Below the pieces are notes generated by a model that ran no database searches, was not told the DNA's origin, and saw only the letters and a program-made list of their open reading frames with translations. Below, in pieces: positions 25,576 to 33,746 of a stretch of 64,000 nt of DNA. A program made the position numbers and the translations under genes. Within the stretch, counting starts at the first letter, position 1; each line of letters starts with the position of its first letter. Source of the DNA: Bacillota bacterium (GTDB lineage Bacteria; Bacillota; Desulfotomaculia; Desulfotomaculales; Desulfallaceae); NCBI GenBank assembly GCA_023439185.1, contig JAEXOR010000045.1, positions 1 through 64,000 on the forward strand, given 5' to 3'.

Positions 25576-26007
25576 ATGATAACGATTAATAAAAAGCAAA
25601 TACCCTGCCGGGACGGCTTATGGAGCAACCCTTCATCACCCGATGAGAAGCCGCAATTAATTGGCAGTGCCTGCCCCCATTGCGGAGAAATATTTTTCCC
25701 TGTCAATCCGGTCTGTGTGAACTGTCAAAACCAGACCATGAACGACATTAAACTGAGCCGCAAAGGGGAAATATGGAGCCATACCACGATCATGTTACCC
25801 CCTCCACAGTGGTATAAAGGACCGGTTCCCTTCCATCTCGCCTATGTAGAACTGCCGGAAGGAGTCAGAATATGGACCCGCATAGCAGGCGCCGAGGTTG
25901 GCTCATTAAAAGTCGGGCAAGAAGTAGAGCTGGAGATTGATGTGCTGCAAGAAGATGCTGAAGGCAACGAGATTTTGGGATACTGCTTTGTACCGCTGCA
26001 AAAATAA
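25576..26007 (+). CDS. DUF35 zinc-ribbon/OB-fold protein, thiolase partner
   Basis: The 143-residue protein has a rubredoxin-like zinc ribbon (CPHCGEIFFPVNPVCVNC, about 33-50) followed by an OB-fold with the typical WSHTTIMLPPPQWYKGPVPFHLAYVEL. DUF35 proteins bind SCP2-type thiolases and HMG-CoA synthases and are needed for activity, for example BbsA with BbsB in benzylsuccinate degradation. It starts 22 bp after the CoA ligase and ends 21 bp before the first thiolase. Confidence 0.93.
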   Translation: MITINKKQIPCRDGLWSNPSSPDEKPQLIGSACPHCGEIFFPVNPVCVNCQNQTMNDIKLSRKGEIWSHTTIMLPPPQWYKGPVPFHLAYVELPEGVRIWTRIAGAEVGSLKVGQEVELEIDVLQEDAEGNEILGYCFVPLQK

Positions 26008-26028
26008 AGGGGGAAGGGGGTAGCACGG

Positions 26029-27180
26029 GTGAGAGAAGTAGCCATAGCCGGTATGGGTTTAATTAAATTTGACCGGTATGATGGACAAAAAGGACGCCCC
26101 TATAAAGAGATCTACGAGTTGGGGGCGGAGGCGATAACCAAAGCTTTAAAGTATGCCGATATGGATTGGCAAGACATACAGGCAGCTTATGGAGCAAGCA
26201 TGTTTGGCGGGTTGGCTGTTCCCAACCAGTGTACTTCCCGCATCGGTATGCCCGGCATACCCATAACTACCCTGGAGGGAGCTTGCTCTTCTTCACAGCA
26301 AGGGCTGAGGCAGGCCTACCTGGATATAGCCAACGGGTTATATGATGTCGCACTGGTTTTGGGTACGGAAAAAATACCCCCGGGCTTGATAGCGGATACA
26401 CTGGCTCCCGTCTGGATGTTGATGATGGGATTTAACCTGCCTGGAGCATATGCGCTTGGAACAAGGCGGTATATGGAAGAGACCGGTGTTACAGAGGAAG
26501 ATTTTGCCCGTGTAGCTGTGCTGGAGCGCAAGAACGCCGTTTTGAATCCCCATGCCTTCTGGTACAAGGCGCCGGAGCTGACGGTGGAAGAAGTTCTAAG
26601 CTCGCGCATGATTGCTTCGCCGATACGTTTTTTGATGTCCTGCGCCAATGCCAACGGGGCCATAGCGGCCATTGTTTGCAGTAAAGATAAACTTAAATCA
26701 AAATCGAAAACGGTAACGATAGCGGCCTCGGCCCACGCTACGGCAACCTATGGTTACAACAATTTGGGTTTTCATTTTCGTGAAAAAATAAATCCCAACC
26801 CTACACAAATAGCCTGCCGGCAGGTCTGGGAAATGTCAGGCTATGGGCCCGGAGATATGGATCTAATTCAGGTGTATGAAGCCTTTGCGCCGGCATTTTT
26901 GTGGGATGTTGAGGACTGCGGTTTTTGTAAGCCCGGAGAAGCCGCCAAACTGCTTAAAGAGGGCTATTTTGCATTAGATGGGCAAATGCCGGCCAATACA
27001 GACGGCGGCTTAATGGGCCGGGGCCACCCCACCGGCGCCACAGGCTTGGCCCAAATAGCCGAGCTGTTTTTTCAATTGCGTGGAGAAGCAGGTCCAAGAC
27101 AGGTTTTTGAACCCCGGATTGCCTTTTGCCATTGCTCGGGCGGTGGACCAAATGCTTTATGCCATGTGTTGAAAAGATAG
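26029..27180 (+). CDS. SCP2-type thiolase, catalytic subunit
   Basis: The 383-residue thiolase has the nucleophilic Cys86 in LEGACSSSQQ, His333 in GRGHPTGATG and Cys369 in FCHCSGGGPNA, the complete SCP2-thiolase triad. It starts at GTG behind GGGGGAAGGGGG. The DUF35 gene immediately upstream is its probable partner, and the next gene is a paralogue without the nucleophile. The reaction would be cleavage of a 3-oxoacyl-CoA, or the reverse condensation. It acts in the cytosol. Confidence 0.92.
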   Translation: MREVAIAGMGLIKFDRYDGQKGRPYKEIYELGAEAITKALKYADMDWQDIQAAYGASMFGGLAVPNQCTSRIGMPGIPITTLEGACSSSQQGLRQAYLDIANGLYDVALVLGTEKIPPGLIADTLAPVWMLMMGFNLPGAYALGTRRYMEETGVTEEDFARVAVLERKNAVLNPHAFWYKAPELTVEEVLSSRMIASPIRFLMSCANANGAIAAIVCSKDKLKSKSKTVTIAASAHATATYGYNNLGFHFREKINPNPTQIACRQVWEMSGYGPGDMDLIQVYEAFAPAFLWDVEDCGFCKPGEAAKLLKEGYFALDGQMPANTDGGLMGRGHPTGATGLAQIAELFFQLRGEAGPRQVFEPRIAFCHCSGGGPNALCHVLKR

Positions 27181-27210
27181 TTCAGTCAATGAAGAAATGG
27201 AGGCGGGCCA

Positions 27211-28365
27211 GTGAGAGAAGTAGCCATAGCCGGTATCGGGCTGGTCAAGTTCGGCAGGTATGATGGAAAGAAAGGGCGGCCCCGCAAGCTATATCCTGAA
27301 TTCGGTAGTGAGGCGATTGCCGAAGCTTTAAAATATGCCGGTATGGAATGGCAGGAGATAGAAGCGGCGTTTGGGGGCACGTATTACGGAGGGCTGGGTG
27401 GCACTCACCAGTGTGTGGAAAGGGTCGGTTTGACCGGGATACCCATAGCCAATGTCTTCTCAGGTCATAGTTCGGAAGCAGCCCTGAGGCTGGCTTACAC
27501 CCGGGTGGCCCTCGGGGTTCATGATATTGTTTTGGTGGTTGGTGCTGAGAAACTCCCCTCCGGCTTGCTGGACAACCAGGCTATGCCGGTCTGGATGAGG
27601 ATGATGGGTCTTGATGTTTTGCCTGCGGAGGCTGCTTGTCATGCTGTAAGATATATAACTGATTATGGTGCTACAGTAGCGGATTTTGCTCAAGTTTCAG
27701 TAATGGAGCGTAAAAATGCCAAACACAACCCCAACGCCCTGTTTCAGCGGGAAGTGACCATCGAGGAGGTTCTGCAATCCCGCGCCATTTCCTCGCCCCT
27801 AAACCTCTTGATGACCTGCGCCAATGCCGATGGAGCGGCAGCCGTCATTTTATGCAGCAAGGATAAACTCAAATCCCAAAACAAGGCTGTAACAATAGCG
27901 TCCGTGGTACAGACCAGCGCTACATATGGTACATTTCCTGCCGGCGGCGGCCTGAGTGTAACCGCTAAGATTAAAAACCCGGACTGTATTGAGCTTGCCG
28001 CCAAACAAACCTGGGAGACAGCAGGTTACGGTCCGGATGACATGGATGTAATACAGATCCACGATCCCTTCTCGCCGGCGTTTCTTTGGCATGTTGAGAA
28101 ATGTGGTTTTTGTAAGCGGGGAGAAGCTCCGGGTTTGTTAAAAGAGGGTTATTTTGAGATTGGCGGAAAATTGCCGGCCAATACAGACGGCGGGATTATC
28201 GGCCGGGGGCATCCGGCAGCCGCTACGGGTCTGGCGCAAATAGCCGAAATATTTTATCAGTTACGAGAAGAAGCAGGGTCAAGGCAGGTTGCGGGAGCAA
28301 AGGTTGGATTTGCCCAGGGTGCCATTGCAGGCCCCCAGGCCGTTCTTACAATTCTGAAAAGGTGA
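27211..28365 (+). CDS. SCP2-type thiolase paralogue lacking the active-site Cys
   Basis: The 384-residue protein aligns along its length with the preceding thiolase (same start REVAIAG, same length), but residue 86 is His in FSGHSSE where the paralogue has Cys, and the C-terminal CSGGG motif has become GAIAG. The histidine motif is kept as GRGHPAAATG. It therefore should not form the acyl-cysteine intermediate. It may be a structural subunit of a heteromeric thiolase or catalyse a different Claisen-type or retro-aldol step. It starts at GTG behind GGAGGCGGG, 30 bp after thiolase 1. Confidence 0.9.
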   Translation: MREVAIAGIGLVKFGRYDGKKGRPRKLYPEFGSEAIAEALKYAGMEWQEIEAAFGGTYYGGLGGTHQCVERVGLTGIPIANVFSGHSSEAALRLAYTRVALGVHDIVLVVGAEKLPSGLLDNQAMPVWMRMMGLDVLPAEAACHAVRYITDYGATVADFAQVSVMERKNAKHNPNALFQREVTIEEVLQSRAISSPLNLLMTCANADGAAAVILCSKDKLKSQNKAVTIASVVQTSATYGTFPAGGGLSVTAKIKNPDCIELAAKQTWETAGYGPDDMDVIQIHDPFSPAFLWHVEKCGFCKRGEAPGLLKEGYFEIGGKLPANTDGGIIGRGHPAAATGLAQIAEIFYQLREEAGSRQVAGAKVGFAQGAIAGPQAVLTILKR

Positions 28366-28400
28366 AATAATTATCAAGGAGCTGTTTACCTAAATATAAT

Positions 28401-28508
28401 TCTTATCTTGTTAGGATGAAAAACCCCCGGAAGTTTCAGCTTCGGGGGTTAATTTATTTTATATTTTTATTAGTTATAATAGTCTTATTATTCAGAATAT
28501 TCTTAAGG
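28401..28508 (+). promoter_or_regulatory. Shared island element, copy 2
   Basis: This copy has the strongest hairpin (AACCCCCG...CGGGGGTT with AAG/CTTC pairing) followed by a T-rich tract, a convincing intrinsic terminator for the thiolase unit. TATAAT is at 28475-28480, then TTATTCAGAATATTCT. TATCTTG to TATAAT is 71 bp, as in copies 1 and 3. It lies upstream of the dikinase subunit gene. The rest of the 328-bp gap carries the short frame at 28547 and no other gene. Confidence 0.75.
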
Positions 28509-28546
28509 GGGCTGGCAATTAAGAATCTAAGGAGGTGATACCCCTT

Positions 28547-28573
28547 GTGATCATGGGCCTATGTTTTGTCTGA
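28547..28573 (+). other. Eight-codon frame behind a near-perfect ribosome binding site
   Basis: AAGGAGGTGA (28529-28538) is followed 8 nt later by GTG and an 8-codon frame (V-I-M-G-L-C-F-V) ending in TGA. Such a strong site with so short a frame could be a leader peptide of the downstream operon or the decayed start of a small hydrophobic (holin-like toxin) gene. No supporting regulatory structure was identified. Confidence 0.3.
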
Positions 28574-28693
28574 TAAATAAAAAGTGGGGAAGAACGATAA
28601 TTAGCCAAGTAAAGTACAAATTTGCATCTCCAAAACGGGTTAGCCGGGTGGTTATGGTCTACACGACAATCAAAAAAATAGGAGGAAGAATAT

Positions 28694-30376
28694 ATGTTGC
28701 ATCCTGCTTATGATTTAAGCTTTTATGAATTTGATGACGAAAATGATGTGCAGAGCTATGGTGTGTTGTTATGTGATTTTGTGCATGGCAAGCCCCCGAT
28801 GAAGCCCCTGTATATGGGTATTGGGTGGTATTGGTATTATCATGGTATCAGATATGCGGCGGAAGTACTTAATTTACCAACCACTTACGGTTGGGATTCC
28901 AGATTTGTAAATGGGTACCCGTACATTACAACGATTAGAACAACTGAAGCAGAAAGGAAAGCCCGGGAGCCTATTTTTAAAGAAAAAATTAAACCCTTTA
29001 TTGAAGATTTTGATGGAGTATGGAATCCCATCAAACAAGATCTTTTGCAAACTTATCGCGAGGCCAGGGAATCAAGGGGACTTAAGGAATGGCAAGATAT
29101 TAAAAAACTTAGCAATGCCGAGCTCCTTTCATTCTTCCTGGATTTCGCATACATTATCAACCGCAAAGAGGGTGAGGCCCATTTTTTGATGTTGATGGCT
29201 TCCTACTATATTTGCGGGTTATTCCAGAAAATGTGGTATGACCTTTTTGGAGTGGAATCATCGATTGATCCCACCTATAACAAATTGATGGCTGGTTTTA
29301 ACAACCAGGCGCTTAAGGTGGTCAGGGAAATATGGCAACTTGGCAGACGTGCGGTGGAATTGGACTTGCAAGATCTATTTGGGGCCGAGGATAGCAAGGA
29401 GATTATTAAAACTCTTGAAAATAGTGAATCGGGTTCCCAATGGTTAAAGGAATATAAATTATTTCTTAACGAGCATGGCTGGAGATGCGAGCGCATGCAT
29501 GCCTATGACACCCCGGCGTGGATTGAGGATCCATCTCAAGCGATCAAGGAAATTAAGATGCTTATGAACTACGAAGAGTTTCCGGTGGATGCGGGGCGCG
29601 GGCGGGTTATGGAGGAGAGAGAAAAAGCGACGCGGGAAGTTCTGGCCAGGGTACCTGAAGGACAGCGGGGGGCCTTTGAAGTTTTAATGAAAGCGGCTCA
29701 AAAGTCGGGCTATTGGAGTGAAGATCACACCTATTATTGTGATTTATATATAGGGGCTATCGGTCGGTGGATTGTTACGGAATTGGGACGTCGATTTGCC
29801 GAAGCCGGTTGCATAGACAACCCGGAAGATATCCATTTTCTGCACCCCAATGACATAAGAAAAGCAGCTATTCCAATGGGAAGGATTAATCTCCGTCCTT
29901 ATCTGGAGTCTAGAAAAAAAGCCTGGCAGGAAAATATGATCAAAGAAACGCCGCCTTTTTTCGGCGATATAAGCCAGGCCCAGGATGTTTTAAAAAGCGA
30001 TCCAACCCTATCTGTTTCAACACAGGTGCCCATCGTCAGGGAAGAATTAAAAGCCGATCTTTACGGTGCGGCAGCGGCTCCGGGGTATGTAGAAGGTATT
30101 GCCCGGGTGATTATGAGCGCAAATAAATTATCGGAAATTAAAGCCGGAGAAATCCTTGTGGCACCCGGAACATCGACCGCCTGGGTGATTGCCTTCGGGA
30201 TTATTAAGGGTTTGATCACAGATGGCGGCGGTACTCTTTCCCATCCGGTGATTATGGCCCGGGAGTCAGGTATTCCATGTGTTGCCGGTTGTGTGGAGGC
30301 AACGGCTAAGATTAAAACAGGGCAGAAGGTTAGATTGGATGGTGACCGGGGGGTGGTTTATATACTTTCCGATTGA
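28694..30376 (+). CDS. Dikinase-type phosphotransferase, substrate-binding plus phosphohistidine subunit
   Basis: The 560-residue protein has a large N-terminal alpha-helical part rich in aromatic residues (about 1-450) and a C-terminal PEP-utiliser mobile domain (about 475-558) with catalytic His517 in GGGTLSHPVIMARESGIPCVAG. It has no ATP-grasp domain; that half is encoded at 37900. Together (about 900 residues) they match the domain order of rifampin phosphotransferase and the PpsA/PpsB split of phenylphosphate synthase. The probable reaction is ATP-driven phosphorylation of a hydroxyl or enol group via phosphohistidine. GGAGGAAG precedes the ATG. The gene is more AT-rich than the flanking genome. 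Confidence 0.85.
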   Translation: MLHPAYDLSFYEFDDENDVQSYGVLLCDFVHGKPPMKPLYMGIGWYWYYHGIRYAAEVLNLPTTYGWDSRFVNGYPYITTIRTTEAERKAREPIFKEKIKPFIEDFDGVWNPIKQDLLQTYREARESRGLKEWQDIKKLSNAELLSFFLDFAYIINRKEGEAHFLMLMASYYICGLFQKMWYDLFGVESSIDPTYNKLMAGFNNQALKVVREIWQLGRRAVELDLQDLFGAEDSKEIIKTLENSESGSQWLKEYKLFLNEHGWRCERMHAYDTPAWIEDPSQAIKEIKMLMNYEEFPVDAGRGRVMEEREKATREVLARVPEGQRGAFEVLMKAAQKSGYWSEDHTYYCDLYIGAIGRWIVTELGRRFAEAGCIDNPEDIHFLHPNDIRKAAIPMGRINLRPYLESRKKAWQENMIKETPPFFGDISQAQDVLKSDPTLSVSTQVPIVREELKADLYGAAAAPGYVEGIARVIMSANKLSEIKAGEILVAPGTSTAWVIAFGIIKGLITDGGGTLSHPVIMARESGIPCVAGCVEATAKIKTGQKVRLDGDRGVVYILSD

Positions 30377-30428
30377 CTTGGTAAATGCCGGGAGTCTGTT
30401 TTAGTTCAAAAGGAGGAATGATTATAAA

Positions 30429-31541
30429 ATGAGTGACTTTATAAAAGCGGGTTGGTCAGAAAAACAACCATGGCGCGGGCTATTTGCGTTGGCTATTACC
30501 GTTATACTTGCATTTATTATTACCGCCATTTTTGATATAGGAAAATACACCGGTATTGTTGGTTATTATATTATGTCATGCATTGGCATGTTTATTGTAC
30601 TTGGCGTATACTGGAAGGGGAGGTGCCTTTCTCTTGACCTTCCTCAACCGTTTAAAGGTATGCTGCTTTTAGCCTTGGCGATGTTAATTGGGTTAGTGAT
30701 ATGTTATGGATGGATTAGTTTTTTAGGGCAGGGCATGCTTCATCCTTACGTTACTATTCATACCATTATGTCAATTATAACGATGTTTTTTCTTTTATTT
30801 GCTTTTAATTTTTGGCCATTTAACAAATTATCTTTACCTGCGGGCGGTTTCTTATTTATAATAGCGGCTTATGCAATTGCATTGCTTTTAATTCAATTAT
30901 ATGACTTTAGTGTATTATCATATCCGGCCGGATTAAATCCTTCTCCTGTTGAGGCTGTTCCTTTTTATCAAGAAGGCGGTCCCCTTGCTGCCTTACCGGC
31001 GCCATTTGGATTATTTTTATGGGAACATGGCATAACTTTTGCACTTTGGGCCGTTAGTTTTTTGTGGAGTTTTGCTTTACTTGGTATGTGGCCATTTAAT
31101 CAATTGAAAATTCAACAACCGCTTTGGGGTTTAATTGTCACTGTTGTATGTTTAGCATTGAGTGGTATAGCTTTTAGCATCGGCGTTTATTTATTAAAAA
31201 TTGAACCATTAACATTTATGTCCTATGGTGTTTCCTTTGTATTTGGGATTCTTTTAACCTTTACACTTTTTCAAATGTGGCCCGGAAGTTCTTGGGGGCC
31301 GGTAACTGGAGGGTTTGTTAATTTAGCTTTTTCTGTAATAGTGGCTATCGTAGGTTATTATAGTATTCGGGCGTTTTGTTTATGGCATTTCGGTGATGCC
31401 ATGGTATATCCGGATAGCGTTTTAGCAATAAATACCATGATGCTGGCCGTGTTATTTCCATTATGGGCGGCATATGGGGATCTTTTTGATTTTTGGCCAT
31501 TGCCCCAATCGTCTGAACCAAATAGTGAGCCGGTGAGTTAA
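30429..31541 (+). CDS. Ten-helix membrane protein with repeated tryptophan motifs, unknown family
   Basis: The 370-residue, strongly hydrophobic protein has about ten membrane helices. After every second helix comes a Trp motif: VYWKGR (W62), FWPFNK (W129), MWPFNQ (W221), MWPGSS (W284) and FWPLPQ (W356). This suggests five two-helix repeats of about 63-92 residues. I do not recognise the family. It lies 52 bp after the dikinase subunit, behind AAAGGAGG, and before the regulator, so an uptake protein for the island's substrate is a fair guess but unproven. Codons are markedly AT-rich. Confidence 0.75.
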   Translation: MSDFIKAGWSEKQPWRGLFALAITVILAFIITAIFDIGKYTGIVGYYIMSCIGMFIVLGVYWKGRCLSLDLPQPFKGMLLLALAMLIGLVICYGWISFLGQGMLHPYVTIHTIMSIITMFFLLFAFNFWPFNKLSLPAGGFLFIIAAYAIALLLIQLYDFSVLSYPAGLNPSPVEAVPFYQEGGPLAALPAPFGLFLWEHGITFALWAVSFLWSFALLGMWPFNQLKIQQPLWGLIVTVVCLALSGIAFSIGVYLLKIEPLTFMSYGVSFVFGILLTFTLFQMWPGSSWGPVTGGFVNLAFSVIVAIVGYYSIRAFCLWHFGDAMVYPDSVLAINTMMLAVLFPLWAAYGDLFDFWPLPQSSEPNSEPVS

Positions 31542-31628
31542 AAATGTTTCAAATTTTAACCTAACCTTATATGATGTCGGTATTTTGCATCACTGGCGAG
31601 AAAAGTGATTGTTTAAAGGAGTACACGG

Positions 31629-31684
31629 AAAAAAGGGGACAGGGTACTTTTTCAAAATACGAAAAAGTAGCTGTCCCCTTTTTT
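31629..31684. repeat. Large imperfect inverted repeat, terminator or MITE/REP-like
   Basis: Fourteen pairs (AAAAAAGGGGACAG/CTGTCCCCTTTTTT) plus nine more (TACTTTTTC/GAAAAAGTA) surround a 7-nt loop, with a small internal loop between them. The A and T flanks allow termination in both directions. The GGGGACAG arms look like the small dispersed palindromes that accompany REP-associated transposases in Clostridia. Related arms occur at 2798-2828. Confidence 0.7.
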
Positions 31685-31804
31685 TAAAAAGACGCAAAAT
31701 AGTGAAAATTTTGACATTATTACCTAAAGGAATTTAAAGATGATTTTATAAATAATATATGAACTATAAATATCTAAATTTTCAGTTTAATTGGAGGTAG
31801 CTGG

Positions 31805-33598
31805 ATGCTTCCAAACATAAATGAATTAGTTAAAAATGACCATCAACTTCCTGAAATTATAACCAAGGTGATTGATCTGGTAACCCGTCTGCTGGATTCT
31901 GAAATGGCCGGTGTAATGCTTTACAACCAGGATACTGGTGAACTGGTTTTGCAAAAACCCGCTTTCCGTATGACCAATGATGAGGTAATTGATACTTACC
32001 GCGTTCCGTTAAACAACGATTATAATACGGCCAACGTCTATATAACCGGTGAACCTTATATATCAAATGACTCGCGCAACGATGAACGTCTCAGGCAAAG
32101 ATTTGTCAGATTATTTAACTCTGTAAGCTGCATCACGATTCCCCTGGAAATAGAAAAACGTCGTATCGGAATACTGCACATTACTAATAAAAAAAGCGGT
32201 AAATTTACTAAAGAAGACCTTGACATACTATCTTTTTTGACCTCGCATGTAGCCGTTTTTATTGAAAACGCCATCATTATTGAACGAGAAAGAAAACAAG
32301 CTGAAGAACTGGCCGCCTTAAATGCCCGACTGCAATCTCAGCAAGTCAGGTTGGAAAAAATTTTTGCCGTGCACAATCATTTAATTCAGCAAGTTTTAAA
32401 TGAAGACGGGATGTCTTTAATGATCAGAACATTGGCTGATTTGCTTGAGGCCCCCGTTTTTATAGAAGACAACCATTTTAATCTCCTTATGTCTTCCCAT
32501 TCGGGGGAAATAGTATCAACTAAAGATTTGCTGCAGGTGCAAGGTAAAATGCTTCTATTGGACAAGGGTCAAGCGATCAAAAGCGCACCCTACCTGGATG
32601 GTGGCAAGCAAGTAGTCAGAGTTACCTCGCCTATTGGCGAAGCGCGATATCTTATGGGTTATCTATCCATGGTAATTGAAGCTGAAGCCAAACCCAGCGA
32701 CGTAAAAATGTTGGCTTTTGCCCAGGGTACCATGGCTTTGGCTCTGGAAATGATGAAAGGCCGGATCAAGTTTGAAGTGGAGTGCCGTTTTCGCGGCGAA
32801 TTTTTTGATGATTTATTTTCCGGGAAACACGAGGATATAGAAAATATTATGCAGCGGGCTGATTTTTTTCAATACGACCTGGAAAAAAACAGCCGGGTGG
32901 TTGTGATTAACCTGGACGAAGGGGATGGAGCGCGGAAAAAAAATCAGGAGGGCCGTAATTATTCCATGTACCAGGGTTTTCACCATTTAGTGATTTCCAC
33001 GGTGCAAAAAACATTTCCGGGCAGCATGGCGGTCGGTAAGAAAAACTGTGTGGAAGTGCTGCTGCCGGTTGTTTCAGGTTCGAGTCGGGACGGTTTGCAG
33101 CAAGGATTGACCAAGGTTCAGGAACGGTTGGATTTTTATGCCCAGCAGGGGCGGATCCTAATTGGGGTTGGCAGTGAATGCCGGTGTTATCAAGACTACC
33201 ATCGATCATATCAACAAGCGCGCAAAGCTTTGGATATCGGCCGTTTTCTCCCCCAACAAAACGGTGTGGTATTTTACGACCAATTGGGCATTTATAGCCT
33301 GCTTTTTGAAATCAGTGATTTGGGTTTGCTTAGGAAACTGGTGCTGGATAAGTTGGGTCCCTTGTTGGAGTATGATGACAAAAAGAACTCCGACCTGGCT
33401 TATACGCTCGAAGTATATCTAAAGACAGGTGGAAGCTTGAAAGAAACAGCCCGGATTTTGTATATCCATGTGGCCACCGTAAAATACCGGTTAAGCCGGA
33501 TTCAGGATTTTATTCAAGTGGATTTGCGAAAAACCGAAAACCATTTTGATTTGCTCTTGGCTTTGTTTACGCATCGTTTTTTAGCACAGAAACAGTAG
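31805..33598 (+). CDS. GAF-domain PucR/CdaR-type transcriptional regulator
   Basis: The 597-residue protein has an N-terminal GAF domain (about 10-160), a coiled coil (about 163-200), a long central region (about 330-470) of the kind found in CdaR/PucR proteins, and a C-terminal PucR-type helix-turn-helix (LKTGGSLKETARILYIHVATVKYRLSRIQ, about 545-575). The GAF domain probably binds an aromatic or other small effector. A consensus -35 box TTGACA is at 31711, but the -10 box is weak. The start has TGGAGGT 6 nt upstream. Its place in the middle of the island makes it the likely pathway regulator. Confidence 0.9.
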   Translation: MLPNINELVKNDHQLPEIITKVIDLVTRLLDSEMAGVMLYNQDTGELVLQKPAFRMTNDEVIDTYRVPLNNDYNTANVYITGEPYISNDSRNDERLRQRFVRLFNSVSCITIPLEIEKRRIGILHITNKKSGKFTKEDLDILSFLTSHVAVFIENAIIIERERKQAEELAALNARLQSQQVRLEKIFAVHNHLIQQVLNEDGMSLMIRTLADLLEAPVFIEDNHFNLLMSSHSGEIVSTKDLLQVQGKMLLLDKGQAIKSAPYLDGGKQVVRVTSPIGEARYLMGYLSMVIEAEAKPSDVKMLAFAQGTMALALEMMKGRIKFEVECRFRGEFFDDLFSGKHEDIENIMQRADFFQYDLEKNSRVVVINLDEGDGARKKNQEGRNYSMYQGFHHLVISTVQKTFPGSMAVGKKNCVEVLLPVVSGSSRDGLQQGLTKVQERLDFYAQQGRILIGVGSECRCYQDYHRSYQQARKALDIGRFLPQQNGVVFYDQLGIYSLLFEISDLGLLRKLVLDKLGPLLEYDDKKNSDLAYTLEVYLKTGGSLKETARILYIHVATVKYRLSRIQDFIQVDLRKTENHFDLLLALFTHRFLAQKQ

Positions 33599-33609
33599 AT
33601 TGATTTTTT

Positions 33610-33716
33610 ATTTATCTTGTTAAGATGAAAAACCACCGGGAGATTCACCTTATGGGGTTGATTTAATTTAATTGCCGGCAAGTTATAATTTAATTATTCA
33701 GAAAATTTAATTATAA
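33610..33716 (+). promoter_or_regulatory. Shared island element, copy 3
   Basis: This copy contains TATCTTG (33613), the A-rich block, a degenerate GC hairpin (AACCACC...GGGGTT), TTGATTTAATTTAA, TATAAT (33684-33689) and TTATTCAGAAAATT. The spacing from TATCTTG to TATAAT is 71 bp, as in the other two copies. It directly precedes the PaaK-type ligase gene and follows the regulator stop by 12 bp. Copy 1 is a duplicate of this region including the ligase start. Confidence 0.72.
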
Positions 33717-33746
33717 AACAAAATTTATGGAAAGTTGGTGTTTGAA

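Noticed and set aside
22251..33716. The three-copy element as an insertion sequence or MITE
   Set aside because: No terminal inverted repeats or target duplications were visible; copies sit only at transcription-unit borders, all in the same orientation, with conserved promoter-like spacing.
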